Below, piece after piece: positions 1 to 12,692 of a stretch of DNA of 60,000 nt; within the stretch, counting starts at the first letter, position 1, and each line of letters opens with the position of its first letter. The stretch is from Glandiceps talaboti (Eukaryota > Hemichordata > Enteropneusta > Spengelidae). The translations under genes were made by a program, and so were the position numbers. The DNA is taken from NCBI RefSeq assembly GCF_964340395.1, contig NC_135567.1:14862806-14922805 (forward strand), given 5' to 3'. The notes beneath the pieces are model-generated. The model saw only the letters and a list, made by a program, of their open reading frames with translations, ran no database searches and was not told the origin of the DNA.

Positions 1-768
1 GTTATTAAAAAAAATTGTGAAGTGTCACAAGAAATAGTGGATGTGAAAACTGCCATCAACATAAAAAGACACTCTAAAACTATTTTTCCAATCTGTAATG
101 GCTTTACATCTGATAGGATGAAATAAACAACACAGACCATTTGGAAAACAATGGAAAACCTGAACTAGACACTCAAAAAAAAAATGAAATAAAAAATCTA
201 CCTACCCACCTTAACCGGAACCACACGGTATTTTTAATTAGGCCTAATATGTTCAATTTTCTACTAACCTTGGATTAATTACATTTATCTCTAGTAGCTA
301 ACAAATGTCAAATCTTTTGATTAATCAACAACAATTAGTACTTGTAAACAAGATAACTTGTTGATAATTGAATTCTGATTAATACCTTAATTTCCAATGG
401 CGTGATCAATAAAGCTGGGCATGCGTACATGTGTGCACTGCAGCAAATACCCACCGGTTGCTTCAGTAGCAATACGAGGTTACACATACCGAAAGTTATT
501 GTATACATGAACTAATAAACGTATGTCCATCTTGGATTATTGAAACGCGAGAGAGTAACAGAGGTATAGGTCAAATGAGGACAACAATGAAAAGTTCAGA
601 TTTGTTTACTTATGTAACACAATGATCTATATGCAAGTAAACGTATGTATGCTAGTCACGTATAATGTGACAAATACGTCATCGTCAGGCAACCGTGCCA
701 GGGAGAAAACTGTCAACAATAGCGTACTTATATTCACTGAGCACTACTTCGTCTGACGTTCAAACAAC
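1..768. other. Upstream intergenic DNA
   Basis: I see no gene here. The stretch is AT-rich and has no long open frame. The last 200 bases should hold the promoter of the secreted EGF-domain gene that starts at 769, but I cannot point to a convincing TATA box or initiator. Confidence 0.5.
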
Positions 769-3700
769 ATGTACACGTATACAGTGATTCTCTTCGTGTC
801 CCTGATTTTCGTCTGTTTATCGATCGAACAACCAACAATCGATAAAAATAGAGAGTGTTTCGACAATCATCGGAGATGTTCAACCAAGCAAGAGTGTGCT
901 TATACGTTCGTACTCCCCAGACCCAATGGTGACCAGTGTCAAAGTGTTCAAGACACAGTGGTTGAAATGGCTGAACTAAAATCTGACAACGAAAACCTGA
1001 AAGCAGACAACGAAAACCTGAAAGTAGTGGTTGAGCAAATAAGAGAGCAGGTAAAGTTTCTCCTTGAAGAGAGGAACAGGAGTATTAATGACACTTTGAC
1101 TGATTTAGTGATCAGTATTGGTAAGTATAAGTACACATACACTGCACTATCTACTACTGAAATGTTGTGGGTTTTTTTTGAAAATGTGTTGTTACTAACA
1201 ACAACTTACGAGCACCGTAACGAGTATTGCATCATGAGTAAACGTAAACAAGGCGACAGATACAAAGTCAAAGGTTTGCTAAGGATTTAAACTTGTCACT
1301 ACACTAAATGTATCGACATATAATATTGACCACTAATTTGTGTGTATATTTGAAAATTTATAACAGAACAGTCAGTTTCAGCCAATTGCAGCATTTATAT
1401 GGACCGAATCAAACAATTGATATACATAACTTGAAAATGTAAAAAGGCTGACGTTTACCTGTACAGCGCAAATTGAAATCGGTGATTGAGAAGTGAAAAT
1501 GTGTTTACATGTATCGTGTTTAGTTAAAAAGACAAATACCCCAGTAAGTATTAAACTATTGCACAATACAGACTGAATAAACGAAAACCATATGAGGGGC
1601 ATTCAAACAGAACAAACAACAATACAGACGTGTATTTGTATACGTTGTGTGTCGTTACTGAGAAGTGACATGGAGTGCATGGACTTTGAGTGACCTGTTC
1701 ATTTGAACAATACATGAGTGAGTGCTCACGTTTTGTCTGTGAAGTAACACAGAAAGGATACACGTTTAGATGACGTGTTTAGCTGAACAATGCACTGAGA
1801 GAGACGTGCATATATTTCATAAGTCTGGGTTGTTTCACGAGAAGTAAGACCTCAGACATCGTTTACTTTATACCCGTCAAACTTGCAGAGGGGAATGCTA
1901 CTCAAGGAAATAAATGTATTTTCATACATGCTGGGTTCTGGAGAATCATTTCATGATTTCTAAAATCCCGCGCTATTACCACAAAAAAATGACCATATTT
2001 ACACACCATATTTATTTATTTTATTTATTATATTTATTATATTTATTTATTTTATTTTTATATTTATTTATTTTACTCACCATATTTACACATCCTCTGC
2101 TCAAGCTTTACCGCTGGTGGAAAGACATGGTTAAAATATATTGGCACACATTTAGGAAACCAATACCCAATCAATAACTTGTCATTGTTGTATGTTTGGA
2201 TTGGCGTTCCTGTAAATATAGTTTCACTGTAAAATGTAAACTTTTCAAATTTATCATTGTTTAAGTTATACTACTAGAGTAAAAAGAGCTAATGAACTCA
2301 ACCTGTGCAACGCTTCAATACTATATCGTCTGACTCTTGATAACAATTAGTTAAGATGAAGTAAAAAGAAATAAATGGAATGTTTGACGTCATTGGCGTT
2401 TATGCTTCACTATAAAAAACTCACATGTCAAAGGTCATATCCTTCAGATGGTTGTCTTTCTATGCCATGTCACTATGGTGGGACATGTGTTGAACGAGAA
2501 CGAGGCTACACGTGTTCATGTCGAGAAGGATATAGTGGAAGAAACTGTGAAGCAGGTAAGTGGGACAAAGTACTATAACATATGTATCAGAGATTACTTG
2601 CAATGGTGCGCGCGCATACTAAATAATTATCATGATTAATATTGTATACCTACATGCAAAGATATCCAAATGACGCGCGATCGTTTGTTCTACCACAGAT
2701 AAGTAACACGTGTTCTACAGTAAACCACGTGATAGCAGACTGTCATTTTATGGAAATTCGTTATTTCTGGTAAACACGCAATAACAACAAAACAACAAAA
2801 CAACAAAACAACCTGCATGAGTACCAGTGTGGGTACTCACAGTTATTTGCATTCGTACTGGCTGAGTTTTTTGCTGCGCTTTCATTGGCTACGCTCGTGA
2901 AAAGTATGGCCACAGAGAACACTGCAAACACTGCAAGCACTCGTGCGAATTCGCCGAGTACACCACACTTGCACTCGCACGTCATGGGGTTCTCTTACAT
3001 GGTTGATCAAAAGTTTAGAGAAGACAGAGTGTTATTCCTTGCCAGGTAAATGGGCATCTACAGCTCAAGAAGGTTTTCAGTTTGCCTGTTACTACAACAA
3101 CAAGAGTAGTTACCATCAATACCTGGTTGACTGTCAGTAAATGACCGTTGTAATATCAATAAAAATCGTTACCATTAAAAATAAAATGGATTCCATCGGG
3201 CTACAAAATGGTCGACGCTAGATTTAGGTTCTATGTGGACTGTAGTTTTTTTTTCTTTATAACGTCAACAATACGAATTCAGTAACTTCTACAGAACTTG
3301 TATATGTTTTCGATTATGGCTGTTATTTTCATTCCAATAATTTCATTTCATGTAATTAGTTTACTTATAAATATATTACGTGAGTTTTCTTTTCTTTTCT
3401 TCTTTGTACAGTTAAGCATAAACATATTTCATTGTATTTATAGTATCAGAGCAATAGACTAGACTAATTCTGCTTCAACTATTCTATTGCCATCACCAGG
3501 TACAATATATTGAAAAACTGTTTTTCTTCTCAGTTGTGTAACATTTTTCCTTTGTGGCTGGTGAAAATAAATAATATGAAATAATGTGATTAAATAATGT
3601 CTCTTTTCGTAGTTTGTAATGTGCAATCTGTAGGCATTCAAAACAGTCTGGACAAAAACAGGAAGTCATATATTTCGCTGGGGTGGAAAACAAGATCTTC

Positions 3701-6700
3701 ATGACCGTGCTCTATATCATAGAATTGCTGCATGTGCATAGATTACCCACAATGCCCTTTATCTTAGACCACTACTATATTTTCTATTATGGTCTGAGTC
3801 TTTATATACTCTTGTTGCATGTTTAAAGATTATTTCATCGAATCTTAACTTATCTCAATATTTGTCTAGAGCCTGGACAGGAAGCATGCTGGGTTGGTGA
3901 AATGTGTTCAAACTGTCAAGTTTCGGTTTTATCATCTTACAATGGTTTAACGGTTTGTTGTCCTGATTGTCGGCATAGAGTGCGTATGTTTGGACACTAC
4001 GATTCTAGTGAATGCATATGTGATAAAGAAGGTAAATGAATGACGTCATAATAAGAGTAGGATAAACAGATAAACGAGTTTACTTCAGTATATCACAATA
4101 ACTACAAATAAAATTCAATTTCCTTTAAATATATTTATTTTTGATAGCCATAATATGGAAAAAAAAAAGATTAATAAAAATATCCCTTGACATCATTGAA
4201 TACAGTAACATTTTAATTTGTCTCTGTATGTGAAGGTTACATTTTTTGTTTCATAGAATTGACATCCCGTGCTTCAAATGGTTGATGAAATTATTCAAAA
4301 GCTACTCAGTAATGTAGACATTGTGGTATGTATGTATGTATGTATGTATGTATGTATGTATGTATGTATGTATGTGTGTATGTGTATGTATGTATGTATG
4401 TATGTATGTATGTATGTATGAGTGAATGTACAGTAACTAACATCCATATACGCCATTCGTAGATTCGTGTAAGAAATTATTTGAATTTACTGACATGTTG
4501 CCTTTATTCTGATGTAACTATAATTTTGATTCTACCATAGTAAATTATCTTACAATATTTGAGATGTTCTAGTCATTTCACTTCACATTTTAGTCACAAA
4601 CAAATCATTATTAAATTTAGTCAACTTATACATATTCAAACCTTTCAGATACTGATGAATGTTTGTCATCACCTTGTCAAAATGGAGGAACATGTCAAGA
4701 TATGATTAATGGCTTCGTATGTCATTGTATGGATGGATATACTGGTATTTACTGTCAGATACAATCAGGTACAATGGCATTCTTACAATAAACTTGGCCT
4801 AAACAATCATCATTATATAATGTAATATATATAACGTTGGTGTTTCTGTGACTGACAGCCCTTTATACACAGGGTGTTTCTGTGACTAACAGCCCTTTAT
4901 ACACTGGGTGTTTCTGTGACTGACAGCCCTTTATACACTGGGTGTTTCTGTGACTGACAGCCCTTGATACACTGGGTGTTTCTGTGACTGATAGCCCTTT
5001 ATACACTGGGTGTTTCTGTGACTGACAGCCCTTGATACACTGGGTGTTTCTGTGACTGACAGCCTTTTATACACTGGGTGTTTCTGTGACTGACAGCCCT
5101 TTATACACTAGGTGTTTCTGTGACTGACAGCCCTTTATACACTGGGTGTTTCTGTGACTGACAGCCCTTTATACACTGGGTGTTTCTGTGACTGACAGCC
5201 CTTGATACACTGGGTGTTTCTGTGACTGACAGCCCTTTATACACTGGCACTGCAGATCGAACACTCCCTATTTTGTTTCTTTTACACGTATACACCTTCA
5301 CTGGACAATCACGTCTCAGACGCGCTCACGGCTCAGTAAATTAAATTTAGCATAGTCAAAGAGTACGGTCATATTTACTGCACTGCAAACCGGAATACAG
5401 ATTTCAAACTTAGTGTATCATGTACATGATGTTCAGTACTATAACATATGGTATTATGAAAGCCATAGTTACATAATTTCAATATTTCATAGAGTCGTAG
5501 ACATTTATATGCCTGGCGTACTAAAATACGCGGCTGCCTAGTGAAAGACGGAAAACTTAATATTTTTCCTGAATAGGATTGAAATTCGAAAAAGTAAAAC
5601 GATAGAGTTTTAGGACGACATAGTGAGACATGCCATCTCAAATATTGGTTGAAGTAACAGAAAAATAAAAAAGTTAAACCGATGGGTTTTATGAGGTGAC
5701 GAGTATCCACGGCGATGCCATAATTTTGCGTAATTTCCCATAGACCACAATGGCGTTTACTGAATTCGACAGGGTGCGAACTTCTCGTCGGTTCAATTTT
5801 TTCAAATTTCGACTTATGGTTTTCAAATTTTGCATCCATTTTCGGAGTATAATAGGCAAAATTCGTATCGTTTTAGAATTTTGAATTAATACTCTATATT
5901 ATTGTAATCTGTATTTGAGTATGGTTTTATCGTCAAGTATTCTTAGCCGCTGACAAAACTAACGATAGTTAAGCCAACACGCATCTTTAAAGTAGGCTTG
6001 AAATTACGAAAATGGGTCAGTAAATGTTATAAAAAGTACGAATGACAAGGGCACTTCATCCTAAAATCAAAACTACCAAATGTTGGCTGATATATGTAAG
6101 ATATAAGGTCCTAACACGACAAAATATCAAGGAGTGTAAGTAATATACACACGAAATTTCCACTGTAACTCAACAGTGGACGTATCGATCGATATTCTTT
6201 TCACTGGAAATTGATACAATGTTACGACATGTTGGCTGGTCGTCTCTAAAAATGACGGCGCCAAAAATCCAAAATGCAGCGCAGACATAAATAAAGGACT
6301 ATTGCAAGAAAATTATCCAGTTTAGGCATCTCCTTGATTCATAAACATTAATACACTGGCACAATAATATGGGGCCTGTCGACATTCATGTATATCTCAT
6401 GCGGCAAGTACGAACAAAATCATCGTACTGCGTTATGAATATTCATTAGATGCTTGTCAAATTTGACCTCGTTGTTGACCTTTCAGGCACAGTCGGCGCT
6501 TCGCGGAATAGGAAACAAATAGGTGCGGGTTCGTCCCGCAGTGTGGGTGTTTCTGTGACTGACAGTTGTTTTCGTCAAGACAGAGTTTAAGCCATCCAGG
6601 GTGTTATGATTGCAAGCCTATGTCAGTTGCCATGGGCAACATAGTATTAATGGCAATATGCCTGTTCATACGAACAACTACAAATATAACAATGTTAATT

Positions 6701-7103
6701 ATAAAAACTTGTCTTTGACAGGTTTGGATGCAGAGATACGTTGCACTAAAAATTCCCATCATGATAGCTGTGATGCCAATGGAAAATGTCCCTATGAATA
6801 TAAACTTGGACAAAACTGTATCAATGGTGACTGTATATGTGAACTCCCTGAATATTCAAACTGTTCATGTCTACGTAAGTGTATTTAGTAATGTTCACGT
6901 TAATGCAGGCAGTGAATTATTAGTTTTTAATTTCATTCTACAAATACCATATTTTAACCGAAAACACTCCAGTAAGCTAGGTTTCCATTTGCAGATTATA
7001 AATAACCGTAAAGTGGTTAAAAGTCCAATTTGAAGACACGATGTAAATCGATTATGAACATTTACATAAACCCTTTTGCATCCATATATGTCCATAAGTA
7101 ATA

Positions 7104-7178
<75 letters not shown>

Positions 7179-8486
7179 AAGTCAGTGGTAAGATTTGTCC
7201 GTAGTACAGTGCTCGATACGTCTGCACGCAGAGCGGAGTATATGTTGAGGGTAGAAGAAAATCAAGTCGGGTTTTTCGTCTCTACAAGCCTGTTTCGTGA
7301 GTAAATCACTCGTCAGGAGATGTTGATGTACTGAATATACCTCGTATAAATCGTATGGTGTAAGGCGGGATTTACCTAGGGTGTTGAGTGGTGCTTTTGT
7401 TTGTACAAAAGGTGTCAATTATGTGTGCGATGGGTCAGGTGTTACACAACAATGTTTTATTTCGATGGCGACAAGAGGATACAAGCTCATTTCGTTTATT
7501 TAATGTGGATAGTTCGGGTCGGCAGATAATAAAGAACTTTTCTTTGAGGCATAAATTGCACTTCTTGCTTGCGCTATTGTAGGTTGGGTGGGATGAAAGT
7601 GGTCGCCAGGAAATGGAGTGGTCGATGTTTTTATCCTTGAGGGTCCAGATATGTTTGCTGAGTTCCGTAGAGTTCCTATGTTTAGTGTGTTTAAGACAAG
7701 GTACAAGAAACCACACAGCATCATTCCGACACACTAAACATAGGTTTGTCTGATAAAATGATATGTGTTATATTACAGCCTCTGTTGGAGATTGTATAAT
7801 TAATAGACACGATACCCGTCCAGATGACATCTCAAAACCTATTGGTCCATGGTGGGATGGTCGTCATATATTCACATGCCGAGGCATCAATAAGTTGTTT
7901 GATGTTCATGTACTGGCTGTCAATTATGGTTACCCGATCAAAGTCACTGTCCTTGGTTCCGGAAGTGGGAAACCAATAATTCTTGTGTTTATAAATACTT
8001 GGGACTCAGAATGGGAAGTCACATTCTCTGGGAATGATGTGGTTGTCGAAAAGGCGTTATTGGTAAGTTATTGATTTCTATTAATTTTAAAAATAAAATA
8101 AAATACAAAAGGAGATATCCAGGTGGTTAAAATTAATATCAAAAAACAATTTATGATATCAAATTTGTGATAGGGTACAGAAAGCAATATCTAAAATATT
8201 TACTTTCACAAATAAACTTTCATATATATTATTTGTTATTTCAAATATGACGTGGTCTTTTTTCCAGATATCTCGAGATGTCTATTGGAGTAATATTGTT
8301 AATCTTGGTGGTGAAATCAAGTCATATGAAGGTTTGAATAGATTCCTGTATGGTTTTGGTGATGACAGATATGGTTCCTACACTGTTGGTCTGCTGAAAT
8401 ATCTACAACAACGTTTTGGACCGATTACGTCATTTACTGGGACACAAGAGGTGTATGGATGGGTTCTTGATCTTGATGCATCATAA
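769..8486 (+). CDS. Secreted coiled-coil and EGF-domain protein with an unnamed C-terminal domain (7 exons, 465 aa)
   Basis: Exons: 769-1120, 2448-2555, 3870-4031, 4649-4768, 6722-6874, 7779-8062, 8268-8486. All junctions are GT-AG and the frame is kept (phase 1 at the first five, phase 0 at the last). Residues 1-21 are a signal peptide (hydrophobic [13 protein letters not shown]). Residues 65-110 form a coiled coil with the repeated unit DNENLK. Exon 2 is an EGF module (C-x5-C, GGTC, CSC, GYSGRNC). Exon 3 is a Cys-rich module I cannot name. Exon 4 is an EGF of calcium-binding type (starts DTDEC). Exon 5 is another Cys-rich module. Exons 6-7 form a domain of about 165 residues with few Cys and alternating beta-like strands ([19 protein letters not shown]); I recognise no named family. 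An AATAAA follows the stop by 440 bases. The coiled coil suggests an oligomeric extracellular protein. Its role (matrix, adhesion or immune recognition) is unknown. Confidence 0.85.
2070..2165. repeat. Dispersed repeat fragment, related copy near 10.1 kb
   Basis: This intron stretch (CTCACCATATTTACACATCC, then a run ending GGAAAGACATGGT) is closely matched at about 10105-10175. It is a fragment of an unnamed interspersed repeat. Confidence 0.5.
4326..4420. repeat. (TATG)n microsatellite
   Basis: About 23 tandem TATG units with two TG interruptions, in intron 3 of the EGF-domain gene. Confidence 0.95.
4839..5247. repeat. 34-bp minisatellite, about 12 units, split by a transposon
   Basis: The unit reads GGGTGTTTCTGTGACTGACA followed by GCCCTTTATACACT. 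About 12 near-identical copies run in tandem in intron 4 of the EGF-domain gene. The array stops abruptly at 5247, and the next part of the same unit appears at 6544-6565, on the far side of a 1.3-kb insertion. Confidence 0.95.
5248..6543. mobile_element. CACTA/EnSpm-like non-autonomous DNA transposon (1296 bp)
   Basis: The left end starts CACTGCAGATCGAAC. The right end, read on the other strand, starts CACTGCGGGACGAAC, so 12 of 15 bases match. The insertion splits a minisatellite unit: TGG at 5245-5247 is repeated as TGG at 6544-6546, and removing the insert plus one TGG restores the consensus unit. A CACTG terminus with a 3-bp target duplication fits the CACTA (CMC/EnSpm) superfamily, by established knowledge. 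No transposase is visible; a 154-codon minus-strand open frame inside (5375-5839) resembles nothing I know. The class is inferred from the ends only. Confidence 0.8.
7105..7176. repeat. (TA)n microsatellite
   Basis: An uninterrupted run of about 36 TA units directly abuts the 3' end of the Penelope fragment. Confidence 0.95.
7177..7743 (-). mobile_element. 5'-truncated Penelope-like retroelement (GIY-YIG end plus 3' region)
   Basis: The minus-strand frame 7734-7435 encodes the C-terminal part of a Penelope-like polyprotein, in and after the GIY-YIG endonuclease. Diagnostic pieces are [34 protein letters not shown] and [18 protein letters not shown]. Reverse transcriptase and the GIY-YIG core are missing, so this is a 5'-truncated, dead copy. 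About 250 bp of 3' non-coding sequence follow, holding a hammerhead ribozyme motif. It lies in intron 5 of the EGF-domain gene, antisense to it, only about 35 bp from the next exon. The 5' break carries a small inverted duplication. Confidence 0.9.
7279..7320 (-). ncRNA. Hammerhead ribozyme motif of a Penelope-like element
   Basis: On the minus strand the conserved core is complete: CTGACGA, stem II GTGA/TCAC closed by a 5-base loop, then GAAA. Stem III is ACA/TGT with loop GGCT. Stem I is TCTC/GAGA. Cleavage is expected after the A at 7283 (U16.1 = T, H17 = A). Short hammerheads of this type are known in the terminal repeats of Penelope-like elements. Fold and cleavage are inferred; the motif is seen directly. 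Confidence 0.85.
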
Positions 8487-8927
8487 TGCATTCACTGTGA
8501 TGTATAAAAGTGATGACGAAAGGGTGTGCTTTCTTAGAATACTGTACGGAATGTGGCCAGACCAGACACATTGTAATTATAGAGAACCAATGAAAACACT
8601 GTATAAACTCAACCAGGATTCGGACCAATCACAAACAAGGAAGGAATCCTCATTAGCATACCACAATGGTGACATGTAATAACTCACACTAGGAGTCCTT
8701 GTTTGTGATAATACCAATAATGATATCGTGTGATCGTCCTCAGTTTTAATTCAACTCATATCTGTTTCCATTTTTATTGTTCTGATATCTGTAATCATTT
8801 TCCTGAATTTATGTCGTGGACATCAGGTTCTTGATTGGAATCCATCGATTCCCTGTAAAATGTGTACAGAGTTTATGTGTGTCAGTAATCACATTGTGTC
8901 TTATACCTTGAAATTGGATGATTGCCC

Positions 8928-8933
8928 AATAAA
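8928..8933 (+). promoter_or_regulatory. Polyadenylation signal AATAAA of the EGF-domain gene
   Basis: AATAAA lies 442 bases after the stop codon at 8484-8486. It is the first canonical signal downstream and gives a plausible 3' UTR of about 460 bases. Confidence 0.55.
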
Positions 8934-8949
8934 GTTATATATGCAAGAA

Positions 8950-9540
8950 TATATCATAGTTTACATCATGCAGAATGTTTACTTGGCTCTGAATTACAAC
9001 ATTTTTAAGGGTTTGACTTTCAAATAACTTGCCGCTAATTTTCTACTAGACCAGATTTCTCTTTAATATTACCTACATAAACACCTGGTCCATTTTCAAG
9101 TTGAAACTGTATTCAAAATGTACATACTCACTATCACAACATTTTTCTCCAAATATCTTCTCACCATTACTTGTTTCATTTGTCTCAAAATTATACACGT
9201 TTTCTGTGAATGTTTAAGTGGTACCCATATGTTTGACTGATAACTGTTTTGTTGTTTTGAGAATAATGCCTTGCAGCTAGAGAGATAATGAATGTATACC
9301 AATCTGATTTTTACGAATAGTTTTGCAAGTGAAGGCAATGATAATAACAAATACAAAGATCTATTTTATCCTTGACATTCTGAAATGCATAAAATTATGA
9401 AATAACAGGATCATTAATTATGAGACATTATAATTTGTGGTTTTAAATTCATAATATCATTTGATACATGTATCTTGGCGTGGGATATCTTAATAATATT
9501 TCTTTTAAATTTAAAGTATTGTAAAGTGTTTCTATATTAA
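8950..9540. other. Intergenic DNA
   Basis: AT-rich stretch with no convincing gene, RNA or repeat structure. Confidence 0.4.
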
Positions 9541-9886
9541 AGTGGCCATATGGATGAGAATTTGGTATTTATTTTGGATTTTTGTTTGATAAAACAGCTT
9601 CACTATGTTTTTCTACTTGAAAAGATAATGCGAAAGGACATATACCAAGTCCATGTTCACATCTCAATAAACGGCAAAACATTAAACAATGTGTAAAATG
9701 TTTGTTATTGTACGTACAATAACAAACTTTTTACGCTTTTTGCATCATTTTGCAATGCATTAAGTTATGAACATGGACTTGGTATATGTTCTTTCGCATT
9801 ATTTTTTCAAGTAGAAAGACATAGTGAAGCCGTTTTATCAAATAAAAATCCAAAATAAATACCAAATTCTCAACCATATGGCCACT
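9541..9886. mobile_element. Palindromic MITE, family A, flanked by TTAA
   Basis: A 346-bp near-perfect foldback starts AGTGGCCATATGGATGAGAA and ends with its inverse. The centre is TTATTGTACGTACAATAA. TTAA flanks both sides (9537-9540 and 9887-9890), as expected for a piggyBac-type TTAA target duplication, though TTAA might be part of the termini. Further copies lie at about 27.4, 30.8, 32.8 and 45.3 kb. Confidence 0.85.
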
Positions 9887-9889
9887 TTA

Positions 9890-11760
9890 AGAATAAAAAT
9901 CAACTTATCTTCGTCATCTAATTACTATAATAGTTGCTCACTAAAAGTCCAATTTACCTACCTTTACCCTACTTCTGACCCACCTAACCACCATCTCTGT
10001 CCAGGGGTAGTATGACTGTACTACTTGTGACTGTCTGCAGCCCCCAGGGGAGAGATCACCGGCACTGTGGGTAAATTAAGCTAAACGTGGAACTTCGTCT
10101 CACACTCACCACATTTACACATTCTCTGCTCAAACTTTACCTCGGCTGGAAAGACATGGTCCAATATGACTTTTCGTATAGTGATAAAATGTTACATATT
10201 TTGCAACATTATTAGTCTGACAGGTACAGAATGGGAAATGTATTTGATAACAGTGTCTTGTCTATGTTTTAGCCCGAGAGGCATTTACAACAAATATTAT
10301 TGACAATATATTCACAAAAACAAATTCACACACAAAATCGGCATTTCAAAAGGTTCCCTATATTTTTAAAAGTCATATGACACCTTGAGGTTAACGCACT
10401 TACATTAAAAGTCCATCGACAGCTTGTACTGTTATGGTGCAACAATAGTTTTGGTTTATGACCTTGCTAGCTCAATCAACTGAATAAGAAACACCCCTTA
10501 TGTGTATCAGATCATGTTATTTAAAAAAAAAATGGAAAGTTTATGCTTAATTTTTCGAAAAATTGTTGATTTTTTCAAAAATCGACAACTTAAAGCCTCC
10601 AAAAATGTTATTTCTTGGCAAAAATTGTATCATTAGAAAAGAAATTTCCTAAGCTTTTCAAATATATAATGGATAATAAAGTCCGTGCTTGCATGTGTCA
10701 TATGAAAGACAATGTGTTACCCCTACCTTCAACCTTTTGATGCCATTTCGCGACGCACATGTAATTTGTAATCGAGGCCAAACAGGTAGAGCATCCAAAA
10801 ATTCTCACTGTTAACATTTTGTTTCTCATTCAGTAGACTCCAAAGAACAAAAAATATATATGTCGGAGGTTTGTGAGGGTGCACGGTACACCCCTCTGTC
10901 CCATTGACTAGCAGGGAAGGGTTGGAGCAGAGTGAGTGGAGTGAGGTGGGTCATAGGAATGAATGTTAACATGTGCCAGGGTCTGGAGAAGACAAGATAA
11001 CAAGGCGATGATCAAGGGTGCCGTATTCTGTTTACCAATCCTTGTAATAGTGCGCCATCTAGCGTTCTATTTTCAGCAAGTATCACTCATAAATCTTTTT
11101 ATGAAAGATAAATATATCTCAACTAAATTGTAGTGAGTAATATTTGTTCTCTGTACATATATAAAATGAATCCTTATTAGGCAAAACTACAAAAACAATG
11201 TTTGTTTCCGATAACATGACTTCAGAAAATAGGGTAGGTAGGTTGGGATTTTGTTTAATTTTGCATTTTTATTTTTTTTTATTTTACATTTTATTTTTTT
11301 TTATTTTTTTTTTATTTATTCGAGCAAAAGATACTCATTCGTCATAATACTTCCGTAACAGTTGATGAAGTGTAAAAGAAGTAAATGAAAACAATTCTGT
11401 GATTCAGAAGTAGAAAAACACAATATGTAGACTATGTTGTTATAGACCGAAGTTTCGTTTCTCTCTGGAATGTGATTTTTAAAAATGTAACTATAAGTAT
11501 AAATACCTTAGCAAGCAGATCTACAGGGAAAAAGAAGCAAATTGTCATAATTTTACCTTTTTTGTATATAAAAAAAATGTTTAGTGTCGGCAACTTAATC
11601 TCGGGTCGGTCGGTTATTGGAAACACACTATTTCTTGCCCATATCAGATAATCGTAATCCAAATTACTCGCCTCACCCCATCTCAAACACTGAGGGCGCA
11701 CCCATGCTTTTTGTACAAATATCTAAATAATATCTAAACAAATGTATTTGAATTTGAAAA
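9890..11760. other. Gene-free intergenic stretch
   Basis: No gene is supported. A fragment at 10105-10175 repeats sequence from 2070-2165. A run of T-rich low complexity lies at 11265-11320. A short hairpin-forming segment (TTGTTGATTTT and its inverse) lies near 10560-10590. Confidence 0.4.
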
Positions 11761-11761
11761 C

Positions 11762-11931
11762 ATTATTTCTGCTGACTCCCATGATGCAATAGCCCATAGC
11801 AAAGATACCCTATAAAAGCAAAAATCAAATTGTAATTGCAAGTAATTGTAGATGATGAAAAATCATGAAAATGACATTCTAAAATCTATAGTTTATGAAA
11901 ATATCTTCATTTCTGGAGTGGAGTCCTTTAA
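11762..11931. mobile_element. Half copy of MITE family B
   Basis: It matches the right half of the foldback elements at 21108-21530 and 52313-52771: GACTCCCATGATGCAAT, then GCAAGTAATTGTAGATGATG, ending in a degenerate CTGGAGTGGAGTCCTTT. The left arm is missing. Confidence 0.7.
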
Positions 11932-11965
11932 CCGTGTCTGAAGAGAATTATGCCAGAGAGCTGGT

Positions 11966-12660
11966 TACAGTGGAATGAATATAACTTGTGACGAAGCACA
12001 TCTTTTTTTTGCAAAATGTTCAGCAAGAAACACTTGCAAATTCGAAACTGGAAACACACACGATAGTCTAAAAACATGTACAACTTACAGACCATGTCAT
12101 GCAATAAAAGGAACAGGAGATTTACTTACGGTTTCTCACCACTTCATACGCACGTAGAGCCTTGAAATTGCTTGGAACAGACACGGGGTAAACTGTACTG
12201 TAGCTGTGTGTTTCAATTCCACTATGTATATATCAATTATAATAACGGAATTTCCTATCTTCCGGGTTCAGAGTTCAGATTGTAACTATTTGTAATCGTC
12301 TTTATCATTGTGTATGGTATAACTAAATATCTGGACTTGGGGCGTCAATAGGTAAATAAGTTATGTCCGATGAACTATTAAAAATACTAAGGGACCGGTC
12401 AGTTTCCTCGGCTGGGGGGGGGGGCGGTGGATTTGTAGGGGGGGGGGTCACCCTGTTTTTGAAATTGGCAGTAGGGTGGGCCTTGCTGTTTTCAAAATTG
12501 TGGATGGGGGGGGGGGGGGTCATTGTGTTTTAGATTGTGATGGAAGAAAAAATCCTTTTTCTACAATGGCATATAGCCTTGTCTGGAATGTGGTACATAT
12601 TTGTTCTTATCCCTGTTTCTTACATGAATTTTTTAATATTACTTATTAGTTCAAACATAA

Positions 12661-12692
<32 letters not shown>

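Noticed and set aside
5375-5839. 154-codon minus-strand frame inside the CACTA-like element
   Set aside because: No recognisable motif, no splice context and AT-rich codon use; chance is the simpler reading.
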